Shown: positions 12,317 through 23,494 of the stretch, piece by piece
How positions within the stretch are numbered: position 1 is the stretch's first letter
Layout: every line of letters starts with the position of its first letter
NCBI GenBank assembly: GCA_032718475.1
Contig: JAUCBJ010003085.1
Location: 1-64,000 of the forward strand
Length of the DNA stretch: 64,000 bases
Direction: 5' to 3'
From: Nemertoderma westbladi
Lineage: Eukaryota > Xenacoelomorpha > Nemertodermatida > Nemertodermatidae
Notes under the pieces: model-generated
Told to the model about the DNA's origin: nothing
The model's input: the letters and a program-made list of their open reading frames with translations, nothing else
Databases searched by the model: none
Made by a program: the position numbers and the translations under genes

Positions 12317-12786
12317 AGCAGCAGTAGTTCCAGTACTCCTCTATGGGAGTCCATGCTGGGCTCTAACTGCTGAGGACGCCAAATCTCAGGATGGCACATT
12401 CACAAGAATGCTACGCCGGGTTCATTGTATCAAGAATAATGCACACATCTCCAACCAGACACTATATAACATTGGAGGTGTATCATTGGTTCCCCCAAGC
12501 TTGACACTAGAACAAAATCGCCTCCGCTTTGCAGGACATTGCTTTCGCTGTGAGGACCAGCCAGTGCATAATCTTGTACTTTGGCAGCCTCATGGAGTGA
12601 ATAAGCATGGTGGACAGCCCATGACTTTCTTGAGATGCATCTTAAAGGACACTGGCCTTGAAGATGCGGATGATCTAGCAAATTTCATGGGTGATAGGGA
12701 GTTGTGGTGGCGCAATTTTGTAGACAAGCCGGCACAGCATTCTTAAAAATGCAGCTGCACTGCAGCATGCCGATACTAGTAGTACT
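12317..12786 (+). mobile_element. LINE-A 3' fragment (5'-truncated)
   Basis: Nearly identical to the last ~470 bp of the full-length LINE at 48022-51506. The frame from 12321 encodes the C-terminal domain after the reverse transcriptase (LLYGSPCWALTAEDAK, RLRFAGHCFRCEDQP, to the KPAQHS end). It is intact over this length and ends with the same tail and a degenerate TAG repeat (12772-12786). 5' truncation is the usual product of target-primed reverse transcription. Confidence 0.92.
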
Positions 12787-12822
12787 AGAACAAGTTTCTA
12801 CATCATCCCAGTCATCAATAAG

Positions 12823-13583
12823 TACTCAAATCACCAGAACTTCAACCATGCTCACTCTCAGTTGGTGTACAAATAACCCCACCAAGAACAGGTATAACAG
12901 ATATTTCACCATCTGAAGATGTTCGCTTGCCACCACCCCATCCACCTTCTCCACAGCCTTCCACCTCCTGGGCTGTGCAGACCAACGCCCTACTTTGGTT
13001 TCAAAGTGAGGCAAGGAACAGAGAACTAATTCTTGTTGATGTCTGTGGGGATGGAGACTGCATGTTTCATGCAATCTGGAGATCAGATCAAACACGTGAC
13101 GATCCACCACTTTTAATGAGGAAGAAAGCACAACAATATTTTAGAGATAATGAATATTTTGTGAAATATGCTCCAGGTCCATTCGAACCAAAACACTTTA
13201 CAATTTGTGAACCAATTGACACAATCACATGGTGTTTGGAAACTCTATCGTGTTGGAGGCCCTTGGTCATATATATGGACGTTTGTTTGAGGTGCTCACT
13301 ACTGAGGGTGGCAGAGGGTTTATCGCAGAAGTTGGTGTATCAGGGACACCTAGGGTGGTGATTGCTCTTAGCAATGAAGAACAGCAGTATTATGCTTTTA
13401 TACCAAGGACTATAGCTGCTGATGTGCCACCACCTTCAAACATAAACCCCATACCATTACCACCTCGAAGTACATCAACATCCTCTAGAGTACCACCTCG
13501 AGTTCAACAACACCCAGCCAGCACCACAACCTGCAGCAGAATCTTAACCCTAAGTCTCTGCACCCCTCTTAGAAGAGTGCAAT
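12823..13583 (+). pseudogene. OTU-type cysteine protease fragment, frameshifted
   Basis: The frame opens at about 12823, just beyond the LINE-A tail, with a Pro-rich lead. It then shows the OTU catalytic motif DVCGDGDCMFHAIW (Asp and Cys present; residues about 68-81 of the open segment). OTU proteases are deubiquitinases and also occur in large transposon proteins. Around 13215-13225 the frame must shift, consistent with loss of one base. The second frame (13229-13585) continues with family-like sequence (LEALGHIYGRLFEVL, then ALSNEEQQYYAFIP). The position where the catalytic His normally ends the domain reads Tyr-Tyr, so activity is doubtful even without the frameshift. A Pro/Ser/Thr-rich tail follows. 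The 5' side is cut by LINE-A and the 3' side by a LINE-B tail. Host gene or transposon origin is unresolved. Confidence 0.7.
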
Positions 13584-13651
13584 GACGCAATGGATTGGGG
13601 TGAATTTGATGAAGTTGAAGATGCGCCATAAAATTGTAATATTCTATATAT

Positions 13652-13790
13652 ATATATATACAGATCAACTTGAAAGGGATACTGAACTTGGGAGAAACGA
13701 AATTGCGACAACTATTGAGAATCGGGAGGCGTGGAAGGATCTCATTTCCACAGTCCAAATTCGCTCGACCTAGTAGTAGTAGTAACCTTC
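13652..13790 (+). mobile_element. LINE-B 3' tail
   Basis: Matches the final ~125 bp of the LINE-B fragment at 22785-23494. It encodes the C-terminus (DQLERDTELGRNEIATT, EAWKDLISTVQIRST) and ends in TAGTAGTAGTAG. A short (TA)n run precedes it. Confidence 0.9.
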
Positions 13791-14110
13791 ACCACTACTA
13801 CGACTCTCATTTAGACCTTGGTTTCTTTGTTGCCTTACTGCGTTAACGTCTTCATATTTGTGATTCGATATGTCCAAAGTTCGAGCCTGTGTTACTTCAT
13901 TCAATTTAAGTATTTCTATTGTTTTGTCAAGATCCAAATCTTTCTTACTTAACAACTTTTCGCGTATTTTTTCGTCCTTTATTCCTAATATCAGTCGATC
14001 ACACACAAGCGACTCACATAAGGTCTCAAATCAGCATGTTTCAGACAACTTTAATAATACTGTTATGCAACAATCAAGTGATTCACTAGGAGATTGTTCC
14101 CGTTTAAAAA
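13790..14110 (-). pseudogene. Ty3/gypsy gag fragment
   Basis: The minus-strand frame from 14006 encodes CDRLILGIKDEKIREKLLSK followed by DLDLDKTIEILK. This is the conserved capsid stretch of Ty3/gypsy Gag (consensus RDRIV.GI.DE.IREKLL...L.L.KA). Homology seems to continue upstream in another frame (VSRLCVID near 14030), so at least one frameshift is present. The fragment stops against the LINE-B tail. The receptor pseudogene starts immediately beyond it. Confidence 0.7.
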
Positions 14111-14116
14111 ATACAT

Positions 14117-14795
14117 ACTCTCATGGTGGGTGAAAACTACCCCGGATTATGAAATAATCGATGGGGAGCATCTTATCTAGTTTTATGAATCTTCTAATTT
14201 GTTATACTGGATTTTTCAACTGTGTTGGCCAATGCTCGCTTGGGCATTTCCCTTTACTGCACAAATGTTATCTTTAATTATGGGTCTAGAATGGAATGCA
14301 GCCTTGTATTTTCCATCATGGTATAAAAATACCAAAGCGAAAAATCCCAAAGTGGTTTATATTGTTTTAATCATTGTGGTTGTTTACTGCGCTGGTCTCT
14401 ATTGGACTCTTATGTTTGCATTTAAAGGTGAAATTCATATGGTTGATGGTGTTACTGAATATTGAGCAATTGATAATTATTGGAGAACCAATAATGAGCA
14501 CATCAACTCAGCAGATCGTATTAATGGTTATGTATTTCCATTTATTTTACTCACCCAACTTATAGATGTACTTATTATAGATGTTTTAATGATATCAAAG
14601 TTTTACAATGTGGCTAGGTTAAACCCTCAATCACCGTCATTGTTAAAGATGTGCAATGCAATAAAACTTCTTATGATAACTGGTACTTTATCTCTTATTC
14701 ACATAGTTTCTTTTATAGTATTTGTTATAGAAGCTTTTAACTTGTACCATTTGCACAGTAATTTAACAACAATGAGTAATAGACATAAGTAATAG
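14117..14795 (+). pseudogene. 7TM receptor pseudogene, copy 1 (partial)
   Basis: Inverted partial copy of the receptor at 17067-18335. It starts at LSWWVKTTPDYEIIDG (before TM3) and runs to FNLYHLHS (after TM6), so TM1, TM2 and TM7 are missing. Several stops break it, including a TAG near 14178 and a TGA at 14463-14465 where the other copy has Trp. TM3 is well kept (LYWIFQLCWPMLAW), with Cys where copy 2 has a stop. Many substitutions are silent or conservative, suggesting that the copies diverged after duplication of a once functional gene. Confidence 0.85.
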
Positions 14796-15120
14796 AATGA
14801 GCACGAATCTACGTAGACTGTTCAGTATTCAGCACTATAAATATTACATGATAAATAATCAATAAATTTCGATAATAAATCGAAATAACACACATTGCAT
14901 CCATGATCTATTACACAAACGGGCCTTCGCGCAGCACGTGACATAAACGTATGTTAAGTGCCGACTTGTTCAATTCTAGTTTCGCACAACCTGGCAAGCT
15001 GCCTTGCCTCACAATATTATTTCCCCGGGGGGGGGGGGGGGGGGGGGGATTTATGTTCCAATTCCGTTACTCATATTACAAATGCACAAAAAAACATAAA
15101 TTTTCAACATTCATGACATG
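14796..15120. other. Non-coding, contains G22 tract
   Basis: No gene seen. A run of 22 G lies at 15027-15048, preceded by CCCC. Confidence 0.5.
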
Positions 15121-15121
15121 A

Positions 15122-15242
15122 TGCCAACTTCGTTCCGACTCTGGCGAGTTCGTCCAACCTCGTTCCGACCATAGCGGGTTGGTCCAACATCGTTCCGACT
15201 CTGGAGGGTTCGTTTAAATTTGCTCCAAACCTGGCAGGTATC
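15122..15242. repeat. 30-bp minisatellite, about four units
   Basis: Four diverged 30-bp units with core CGTTCCGACTCTGGCGAG and spacer TTCGTCCAAC. The minus-strand open frame across it shows a matching 10-residue period (RVGTMLDQPA, MVGTRLDELA) but has no other coding support. Confidence 0.85.
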
Positions 15243-15904
15243 TCTCTGGGTGGTTCAGCAGTGGGGTCTAGCTCCAGGCCCTGAATTAACGGCTGTCTTG
15301 TAAACTTCTCCAGTGGAGACTCAACAGGGCTGCGTCCGCGACTTCGTGTAAATGGGCGGTAGAAACCTTGCACAACCAGGTCGTGGCCCACCCAGATTGT
15401 TAAGACTAAGGTGATAGAGGTTCCTAGCGAGTATGGACAAGTCAAAACTAGCTTAAATCATCTTGCATCCTTACACCTTAAGTACGCTGATTCCAAATAC
15501 TGTATGTGTGTTTTATCCTTAGTCACTGTATTGGTTTTATTAGCGTTATAAAACTCGAAACATACTGTACACGTTTCGTACCTGTTCATATAAGTATAAA
15601 CTAATAGGCCTACCATGTATAAACCACTAACTGCAATAAGGTGAAACAAGTGTCAGATACCGTCAGATCAGATCAGATCAGATAAGGACAGACGTTTTAG
15701 CCGTCCTACACTAAAAAATATCCAACAAAATTCGATTTTTGTGTCTGCCTATGGATAATATATAATGCGTTATTCTAGAACACATACGATTACTTATAAC
15801 AAATTTATCTTGTCGGAGTATTTGCCTCCTGTAGGAGGCAAAATAAATACTGGTTTTCAAAGCTATAAACTCGCACTTTCAGGCATTTTTATTATTTATG
15901 CAGA
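15243..15904. other. Non-coding stretch
   Basis: No supported gene. A short GATCA microsatellite lies at 15663-15685. Small open frames lack recognisable features. Confidence 0.4.
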
Positions 15905-15990
15905 GGGACGGGAGACGTATCCCCAACATATTGCTAAAATGTCACTAGTCCCATTTTCTGGTGGGTAATGAAGTGGAATTGAATCCGCCC
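15905..15990 (-). mobile_element. Fragment of the LTR-like family, outer part
   Basis: Matches the outer segment of copies 1 and 2: a run like ACGTATCCCCAACATATTGC, then a segment ending GGAATTGAATCCGCC. The main body of the repeat is absent. Confidence 0.5.
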
Positions 15991-15993
15991 CCA

Positions 15994-16177
15994 TGCTATC
16001 TTCCCGGTGAGAAGATAGCATCAACCTTAAGTGCGCTTCAATTCCGCTGGAACCCAATCTACTATCGGGTGTGGGGTGGAGTTCTTTTCTCGGGGTCGGC
16101 TTTCCAGGCTGCCCTCCCCCCTGGGTATGATATTACTACACCTCCTTGGTGCAATCGCGAGCTATGTTGCACCAAGG
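15994..16177. repeat. Two perfect hairpins
   Basis: 15994-16020: 10-bp stem TGCTATCTTC / GAAGATAGCA with a 7-nt loop. 16144-16177: 11-bp stem CCTTGGTGCAA / TTGCACCAAGG with a 12-nt loop. They directly follow the LTR-like fragment and may be element structure. Confidence 0.8.
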
Positions 16178-16353
16178 CATCTGGCGTCTCTACAATCGTG
16201 CTTTCTCTTCACACGATTTTCTAGAACCTCTCTTACTCTCGGACCTCTTTGTCCCTCACTCTCTTTCTCGCAGACCTCGTTGTCCCTTACTCTCTCTCTT
16301 ACTAATCGCTCCCCAGTCCCCACACCGGAATTGCACTTTTCTCACCTCCTCAC

Positions 16354-16695
16354 ATGTCAACATCCGACATAACAACCCCAACTAGGCATCGGGAACAAGC
16401 TTATCAAACTGATCTATCAAACTGTGAGGAGGAATCCGAAGAAAGTGAAAACTCATATCATATCTCGGATAGCCAGAAACACAGTGACCAACAGCGTAAA
16501 GGCTTGAAACAACTAAAACCGATAATTAAATCAACAACTTATAACGCTGGTTGCTTATTATGTAGTAAAGAGTCCCATAGGCTCCCGCACTGTCCAGACT
16601 TTATTCGAAAGTCTTTGGAGAAACGGAGAGAAACTGTAACCTCTTTAAGTGTACGTTTCAGATATGGCAAATCGAATGGTGACATTAGAATTTAA
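16354..16695 (+). pseudogene. BEL/Pao-like gag zinc-knuckle fragment
   Basis: ATG-initiated 113-residue frame: an acidic, Ser/Glu-rich first half, then CLLCSKESHRLPHCPDFIRK and SLEKRRETV. The pattern C-x2-C-x4-H-x4-C followed by a phenylalanine helix and K/R-R-x-V matches the knuckle of BEL/Pao Gag-Pol polyproteins, which precedes the protease. No protease or reverse transcriptase follows, so this is a fragment. Whether it comes from the same element as the gag at 39387 cannot be decided. Confidence 0.6.
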
Positions 16696-17066
16696 TTCAT
16701 ACAATTACTGACAATTTACTTGACATACATTCAATGACATACAATTTATTTTGCATATTGAGAGTTATATTGTTTTGTGGTTGAATAAGGAGCCAGATTA
16801 GGATAAGGTTGATGATGTTGTTACTGTGAATAGGTCAACAATGACAACTTTAACCATATATATATTGGAGGTCTTTATAGGATGCCATTACTCTGGCGAT
16901 TGTTCACTGAAGTATTTATATATCATGATGTAGAAACTGACAAAGGAAAATAATATTTCAATTTTTGAATATATTTTTTTTACCATTTCATCCCTCAAGC
17001 TTACTTATTGACCTCTCACACTTGTCAACCAGTATTCTATTTACTCTGCCATAAATTTGTTAATTT
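16696..17066. other. AT-rich, nothing supported
   Basis: AT-rich spacer downstream of two convergent fragments. No gene or RNA seen. Confidence 0.4.
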
Positions 17067-18335
17067 CTATTTGCCTATCTTGATAGGATTACACCTAAAT
17101 ATATTAGTATTCACAGCTTCGCGGAAGCTTACAACTATAGTGTACATAAGATAAAAGTTAAGAGAATAAACAATAAACACCATGTCTTGAACATAGGATG
17201 TTCTGTTCAAGAACCGCTCATACTTTATGAAGTAAGTAATGTCTGCTGTGCTGGACATTGTTGTTTTACTGTGCAAATGGTACAAGTTAAAAGCTTCTAT
17301 AACAAATACTATAAAAGAAACTATGTGAATAAGAGATAAAGTACCAGTTATCATAAGAAGTTTTATTGCATTCCACATCTTTAACATTGATGGTGATTGA
17401 GGGTTTAACCTAGCCACATTGTAAAACTTTGTTATCATTAGAACATCTATAATAAGTACAGCTATAAGTTGGGTGAGTAAAATATATGGAACAACATATC
17501 CCATAATATGATGAGCTGTGTTTATGTGCTCATTATTGGTTCTCCAATAATTATCAATTGCCCAATATTCAGTAACACCATCAACCATATGAATTTCACC
17601 TTTAAAAGCAATCATTTCTTGCCAATAGAGAGCAGCGCAGTAAACAACCACAATGATTAAAACTATATAAACCATTTTGGGATTTTTCGCTTTGGTATTT
17701 TTATACCATAATGGAAAATACAAGGCAGCAATCCGTTCTAGACCCATAATTAAAGATAACAGTTGTGCAACAAAGGGAAATACCCAAGCGAGCAAGGGCC
17801 ATCATAATTGAAAAATCCAGTACAACACATTAGAAGATTTGTAAACTAGATAAGAAACTCCATCGATTATTTCATAATCTGGGGTAGTTTTCACCCACCA
17901 TGAGAGAGTTTCCCCACGTAGCAGTAACCTCCCAATACAACATAATGACTCCAGAATGGCATCAAGAATTAACATTTTGTAAAACAACGTCTTCTCAAGT
18001 AGAACTGTTGCTATGGTAATGGCATGACCGATTACACCAACTGCGACGAAGGTACAAATATATGGCGTGAGAATTCTTTCAAATACTTCATTAAATTCGT
18101 CGAATTGTTCTCCCTCGTTCAAGTATAGGTCATAATTGATGTCTTTTAGTATCTTTTTGTAACGATCGTGGTATGCACTACGGGGAATATTGGCGATATT
18201 ATGAGGTTGAAGACCCATGTTGGTTTTATCAGTCATCTCACCAGCTGACGTCAAACATGTAAGAAAACCAATACACACTAGCAGTGATTGCGTTGTCATT
18301 ATGTCCAATGGGATGTTGAAGAATGTATTATTCAA
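17067..18335 (-). pseudogene. Rhodopsin-like 7TM receptor, one in-frame TGA
   Basis: Single-exon minus-strand frame of about 420 codons. The leader 13-32 (MTTQSLLVCIGFLTCLTSAG) looks like a signal peptide. A charged extracellular stretch precedes TM1 (about 91-112, GVIGHAITIATVL) and TM2 (about 118-138). TM3 ends in ERIAALYFPLWY, a DRY-like motif; TM4 is MVYIVLIIVVVYCAALYW. TM5, TM6 (LIHIVSFIVFVIEAF) and TM7 (SLNFYLMYTIVV, NPxxY-like) follow. This is the fold of class A GPCRs in the plasma membrane; the ligand is unknown. A TGA at 17801-17799 interrupts TM3, exactly where the inverted copy reads TGT (Cys). Everything else is open, so the gene is recently dead, or less likely recodes that codon. 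No intron is seen. Confidence 0.82.
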
Positions 18336-19544
18336 AGACTAAATGAATTTATCTAGTTATCATTCAATTGAATTTTATCACTGTGCAGAAAGTATAATTT
18401 ATTAGATTACTATGACTAATAACTGGTTTCTAAGTACTTACGTTCAGTGGAGCCTTAAATTATAGCCAAAAGGAGTAGTGGTGACATTATGGGGCCCAAA
18501 CAAGCTCTAGATTCAATCACTGGTCAGGACAGAATTGTTTGGTCCCAGTGGTGTAAGTGTCACAGTTTAGCTCTGCTCAGGTTCGATTCTTTGAGTTGTA
18601 CAAGACTGTTTGGACACATTAATGTAAGAGAAATGATGACGGCTTAGCTCAACACAACCATACCTATAATAATCTCTACTGTAAGCCTCCATGCATGGTT
18701 GTATGAAAGTTTGAATCTAGAATATGAATTTGAATAAAATGATTACGTTATCTAAACATTATATCTCCTTTGGCTTAGTGAAGAACTCGTATGGCCTTAT
18801 AAACAGGATCAGGAGGCCCTGCATTATATAAGGTGATTTATACCATTAATTTACTGCAGCGGGTGATTTCTTTGAATACAGATAAGTAACAAAATATGTT
18901 GAATAATATATTATATGCCTTTTAACAACCATTAGTGTTCTTAATGGACAATAATACATTATACATTACAGAAGAAGCATCGGTTCACGGTTGATGGCCC
19001 ATCACCTTTTTGATGGCCTACAGTGGATATAAGCTATACAGTATGTAATGCGTTTACAGTTAATGTGTGCTAGCACTAATGAAATAATTATTCATTGCAT
19101 AAATAGGAAAGAAAGTCTAATGAATAAAACATATATATCAGAGATGAATAAACATTATCCAAACTCAACCCCCCCCCCCCCCCCCAGTGCCGGATTAACC
19201 TTAAGGCATATAAGGCACGTGCTTTAGGGCCAGCCGAAAATTCGGGCCATTTTTTCTCAGCCAGCGTGTCATTCCTGTAAAAAAATATTTTTATCTGAAA
19301 AGTCCAAATTTTTTCTCACTAAAATTTGTGGAAAACAGAGAAAGAAAGTGCATCTTTCACCTACTTTCTATCCCTAAACTTTTAAGTTATAGCCTAAAGT
19401 CAACTCTAAAATGGCAGGAGGTTTAGAGCTAGACAGCTGACGGCAAGACAGCTGGACAGAAAATGTTGAAATTTCAACTCGGTTGAAATAGAACTTCCCC
19501 ACGACTGTACTGCTGTATATATGGTCTAGTTAATATCGATCGAT
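18336..19544. other. Non-coding stretch with C17 tract
   Basis: No gene supported. A weakly tRNA-like stretch (AGGTTCGATTCT near 18579) could be a decayed SINE, but no A box or clover-leaf can be made. A run of 17 C lies at 19169-19185. Confidence 0.4.
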
Positions 19545-21549
19545 ATGGGTCGGAAATGTTCTGTTGGGAAATGTAGAACCGGCTACGATGCAACTAAAAA
19601 GGATACCGGTACCGGTAGCGATGTTGCTGATAATGTTCTTCAAAAAAAAATGACGCCCACGCCTGTTTATGGATTCCCAAAGGATCAAGGTGAACTGAAA
19701 TGGTGGTTGGCTGCACTTCCCAATATTATAGCCGGTATTGCATGTCAACTAATCTCTACAGTGAGATGAGTGATTGTTTAGTACTTCCAAGTCTGCGGCT
19801 TCTGAGAAATCTGACTTCTTCTGTAGCCAAGCAAAGAGCCAATGAGTTTATCACTGCGATATTCAACCATATTGAAGAGTGACAACGTCTCTGTGTACTT
19901 ATTGTGGATGAGATATATATTAAGCCATCAATACAATACCATGGAGGTACAATCTTTGGAATGGCTCAGAATGATGGGAGTATGTTGGCCAAAACTGTGC
20001 TTGCTATTATGGTGAAGTGCCTGTTTGGGGGTCCATCTTTTATCGTAAGAATGATACCATGTAGTGGATTGGACTCTGAATTTCAGTTTGATAATGTTAA
20101 GTTTGTTATGAGAAGTATTGCGGAATCATCAGGGTTTACAGTTGCTATAATCTCGGACAATAATGCAGGAAATAGGAAATAGGAAATTCTTTGCTAAGTT
20201 TATTAAGCCTGATATTAGTATGCCATGGTTTGCCAAGTCTCCTGTATCAGAAAATCCAGTATTTCTATTATTTGATTTTGTCCATCTATTGAAGTCAATT
20301 CGAAATAACTGGTTTACTGAAAGAAGGAAGTGCTTAAAGTTTTATGACGTTCGAGATGAACCACATGGAGAGATATCTTTACAGGCAAAGTGGGGAGATT
20401 TGATTGCTCTATATACCATGGATTCACAGGCTTTGGTAAAAGCATCGGAACTAACTCTGTCTTCCATTCAACCATCGAAAATACAACGGCAGAATGTCAA
20501 GCTTGCTGCCAAAGTTTTCTCAGACAAGACATTAGCTGCCCTTAAAACATTTCCTATTGACAATAATCAGTACGCCTCTGTTGGAACTGTTGTCTTTATT
20601 GAATTGATACTTGAGTGGTGGAAAATACAGTAGTTAATACCAAAGCCCCATCAGCTGGTCCCAGATATAATGATGGAGCTCGATATGTATTCAGTTCCAA
20701 AGCCGACCCACGATTGGACTTTCTGTCTGATATGTTTGCTTCTATGAAGCCTACCTCTAATAAATCATGTGTTGAAACCTTCACAGTGGAAACAGCTACC
20801 TCTCTACATTGGTCAACCAAATGCCTGTGCGATTTAATTCGGCATCTTTTAGACCTACCATCTCCTTATAGCCACAAGTTTGTCCTAACTGGCTTGTTTC
20901 AGAGTGATTTCCTTGAGGAGTTTTTTGGTAAAATTCGCCAAGCCTTTGGTGTATGTTATTACGTCAGCGTTCAGCAAAGCAAGTCTTCGAATTTTCAGCC
21001 ATAAACTCAGCCAAAGTGCTGGCCACCTTGCATGCTCTTCCTGACATTTCTGGGCCATCGTCTGAACACAACTGCACCAATTGTTTCTTACCACTTACTA
21101 AAGATGAACTTGATATTGTTGATATTATTCCCATACTCGTAGATGATCTGAGCGAATCCGAGAAGGCAGTTCTGTTATATATCGCTGGGTATTGCTCATT
21201 TAAATCAAAGATAATCTCGGTGGATAAGCCAACAAGCCTCAGTACTACAGTTGTTGGATACTTTGAGTCTATAAATCGAGGGAGGCTTTCATTGCCTGAC
21301 AACAGTTTATATATCTTTGTGTTGTGTTGTTATTCCTTCTTCATGAACGTTCCTAGTAGGGAGTTACTTTGTAGGAAGCGCCTCCTTGCCCTTTTCAGGT
21401 TTGTCAATTCGTATGTGACGAATGATGATGTCACATACAGTAACAAACTTATTCGTATTCTGGTTAATATTTTGATTAACAATTTGAGTAAACAAACAAT
21501 GGATGACTCTGTTTCGGTGCCACAAAAACGTGCTAAATTTAATTTTTAA
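19545..21549 (+). pseudogene. THAP-domain P-element-like transposase, broken
   Basis: Begins MGRKCSVGKCRTGY with FPKDQGELKWWLAALPN, a THAP C2CH zinc finger (DNA binding). The transposase core then reads DEIYIKPSIQYHGGTIFG, LAKTVLAIMVKCLFGGPSF and FDFVHLLKSIRNNW, and late QSDFLEEFFGKIRQAFG plus YYVSVQQ, all typical of P/THAP9 transposases. Lesions: a frame change after the THAP domain; an in-frame TGA at 19880-19882; a 7-bp AGGAAAT tandem duplication near 20170; and shifts near 20630 and 20975. The end is a basic KKRAK-like tail before TAA. It would have cut and joined DNA in the nucleus. Terminal inverted repeats were not found, so element borders are unknown. Confidence 0.88.
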
Positions 21550-21599
21550 TAATAATTGTAAACAAACAATTGATGTCCATTTTAACTTCAAATGTGATT

Positions 21600-22085
21600 T
21601 AGATTGTCTGTCTGTCTGTCAGTAGAACAAAGGCAGTCTAGATTTCATCAACCGTTAATATTAACCACAGAAATGAAATCACCGACCATAAAAACCCATA
21701 CAGCGATAATTTTACATTTGTGGTATGCTTCCTTATTTCTTGACAGACAGACGGACAGAAAGACTGACAGACATACAGACAAGTTTAAAGTCGGTCTAGA
21801 TTCCTCTAAACCTGAAAATTAACATCTGAAATGGAGTCACTGACCACAAAAACCCATATTGCAAGAATTTTACATTTGTGGAATGCTTCCTTATTTTTTG
21901 ACAGACAGACGGACAGAAAGACCGACAGATATACAGACAGATTTAAAGGCAGTCTAGATTCCCCCAAACCTAAAAATTTACATCTGAAATAAAATCACCA
22001 ACCATGAAACCCCATTTAACGAAAACCTCAGTTTAGTGGTGTGATTTCTTATTTTTTGACTGACAGTCCGACATACAGACAAGTA
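21600..22085. repeat. Three tandem ~158-bp units with GACAGACAGACGG core
   Basis: Three diverged units start near 21672, 21826 and 21985 (CTGAAATGGAGTCACTGACC-like). Each carries GACAGACAGACGGACAGAAA and TTTTACATTTGTGG. The open frame at 21604 is a by-product. Confidence 0.85.
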
Positions 22086-22784
22086 TACTCCACACAGTAT
22101 ACAGCAGCTCCCATGTACCGTTAACGCTTTATTGCATTAGACTACAGTCTAGTCAGTCACTTTCAGTTCTAAAGTATAAACTGTAGCATATTTGCTACAA
22201 ATTTTGAACCTATAACTACATGCAGTACAATTTAAAAAAATGAGTGAATAATTATTTTTTTAATTTTTTCATCAGTTTTTGTATATTTTGAACTAATTTG
22301 TGCAGGAAAAACATTGCAAAAAAATTTTCAAACATAAAAACGATAATTCATGGGGTAGAGGGTTTAAATTAAAACCCAGTGGTTCTAATTTTTTAGAAGT
22401 CCTAGAAGTTTTCAGCCTAAGCAAATTTCTGCCTTTATTGGGCTGCATGGCCTTGTATAGAGGTCGCCTTGGGGTGTGCCATTGAAAAGTATAAACCGAA
22501 GTAAAGATTTATTTCATTTAATTTAATCATAACAATTTTTATTTACATAATTATATAATTTATTATATGAATTAACTTGCATGCATACACGAACAACCTA
22601 TAATATAAATTCCTATAAATGGATATAACAACACCAACCGGAACACGATTTTAATTACGTAATTAGAAATGTAAATAATGCTATATAAATATATTAATTA
22701 CTTTGACGTGGGTTGGGTAGGGCACTAAATGTGCACAATTACAGTAATTGACGAAACAAAAACAAAACTATAGAACAGAGCATA
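22086..22784. other. AT-rich, nothing supported
   Basis: AT-rich spacer with no credible gene. Confidence 0.4.
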
Positions 22785-23494
22785 TCCAAACTTGTAGATA
22801 CATATAAACCACATAGATTTAGAAATAATCACAAAGCTAATAAGTGTACAAAGCTAATAATTAATGTTGATGGAAACTTGACAACCATTGATAATAATCA
22901 ACTAAGGAAGGTCGATGACTTCCAGTACCTTGGATCATGGATAGAGAGTAGCAAAAAGGACATAGAAGTTAGGAAAGCAAAGGCTTGGGTAGCTCTATCA
23001 AAAATGGATACCATCTGGAAATCAGATCTCTCCAGGCACCTGAAGACTAAGTTCTTTCAAGCCACAGTGGAAAGTGTATTCTTATACGGGGGTGAGACCT
23101 GGACACTGACTAAGTCACTTGAACAACGAATTGATGGTTGCTACACAAGACCACTAAGGGCAGCCCTAAACATCAGCTGGAGACAACACATGACAAACGC
23201 CGAGCTTTATGGTACAATACCACCTGTCTCAACCACCCTCCGTGAACGCAGATTAAGATTCAGTGGGCACTGCTGGCGAAGTAAAGATGAGGTCATACCA
23301 GATCTACTTCTCTGGCAACCAACTCATGGAAAGCGTAGTCGTGGACGACCGGCCATAACATATATAGATCAACTTGAAAGGGATACTGAACTTGGGAGAA
23401 ACGAAATTGCGACAACTATGGAGAATCGGGAAGCCTGGAAGGATCTCATTTCCACTGTCCGAGTTCGCTCGACCTAGTAGTAGTAGTAGTAGTA
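22785..23494 (+). mobile_element. LINE-B 3' fragment
   Basis: Open frame of about 230 codons, ending TAG at 23475-23477, for the end of a non-LTR reverse transcriptase. It reads KVDDFQYLGSWIESSKKD, VFLYGGETWTLTKSLEQ, LRFSGHCWRSKDEVIPDLLL and GRPAITYIDQLERDTEL. It shares layout with LINE-A but is a distinct, diverged family. The tail is (TAG)n at 23471-23491. The reverse-transcriptase core (FADD box) is missing, so it is 5'-truncated. Coding is uninterrupted, suggesting a fairly young copy. Confidence 0.9.

Noticed and set aside
15104-15445. 113-codon minus-strand frame
   Set aside because: Its repeat period matches the 30-bp minisatellite, and the rest has no recognisable features.
18530-18610. 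Possible tRNA-derived SINE (AGGTTCGATTCT)
   Set aside because: Only a B-box-like string; no A box, tail or second copy seen.
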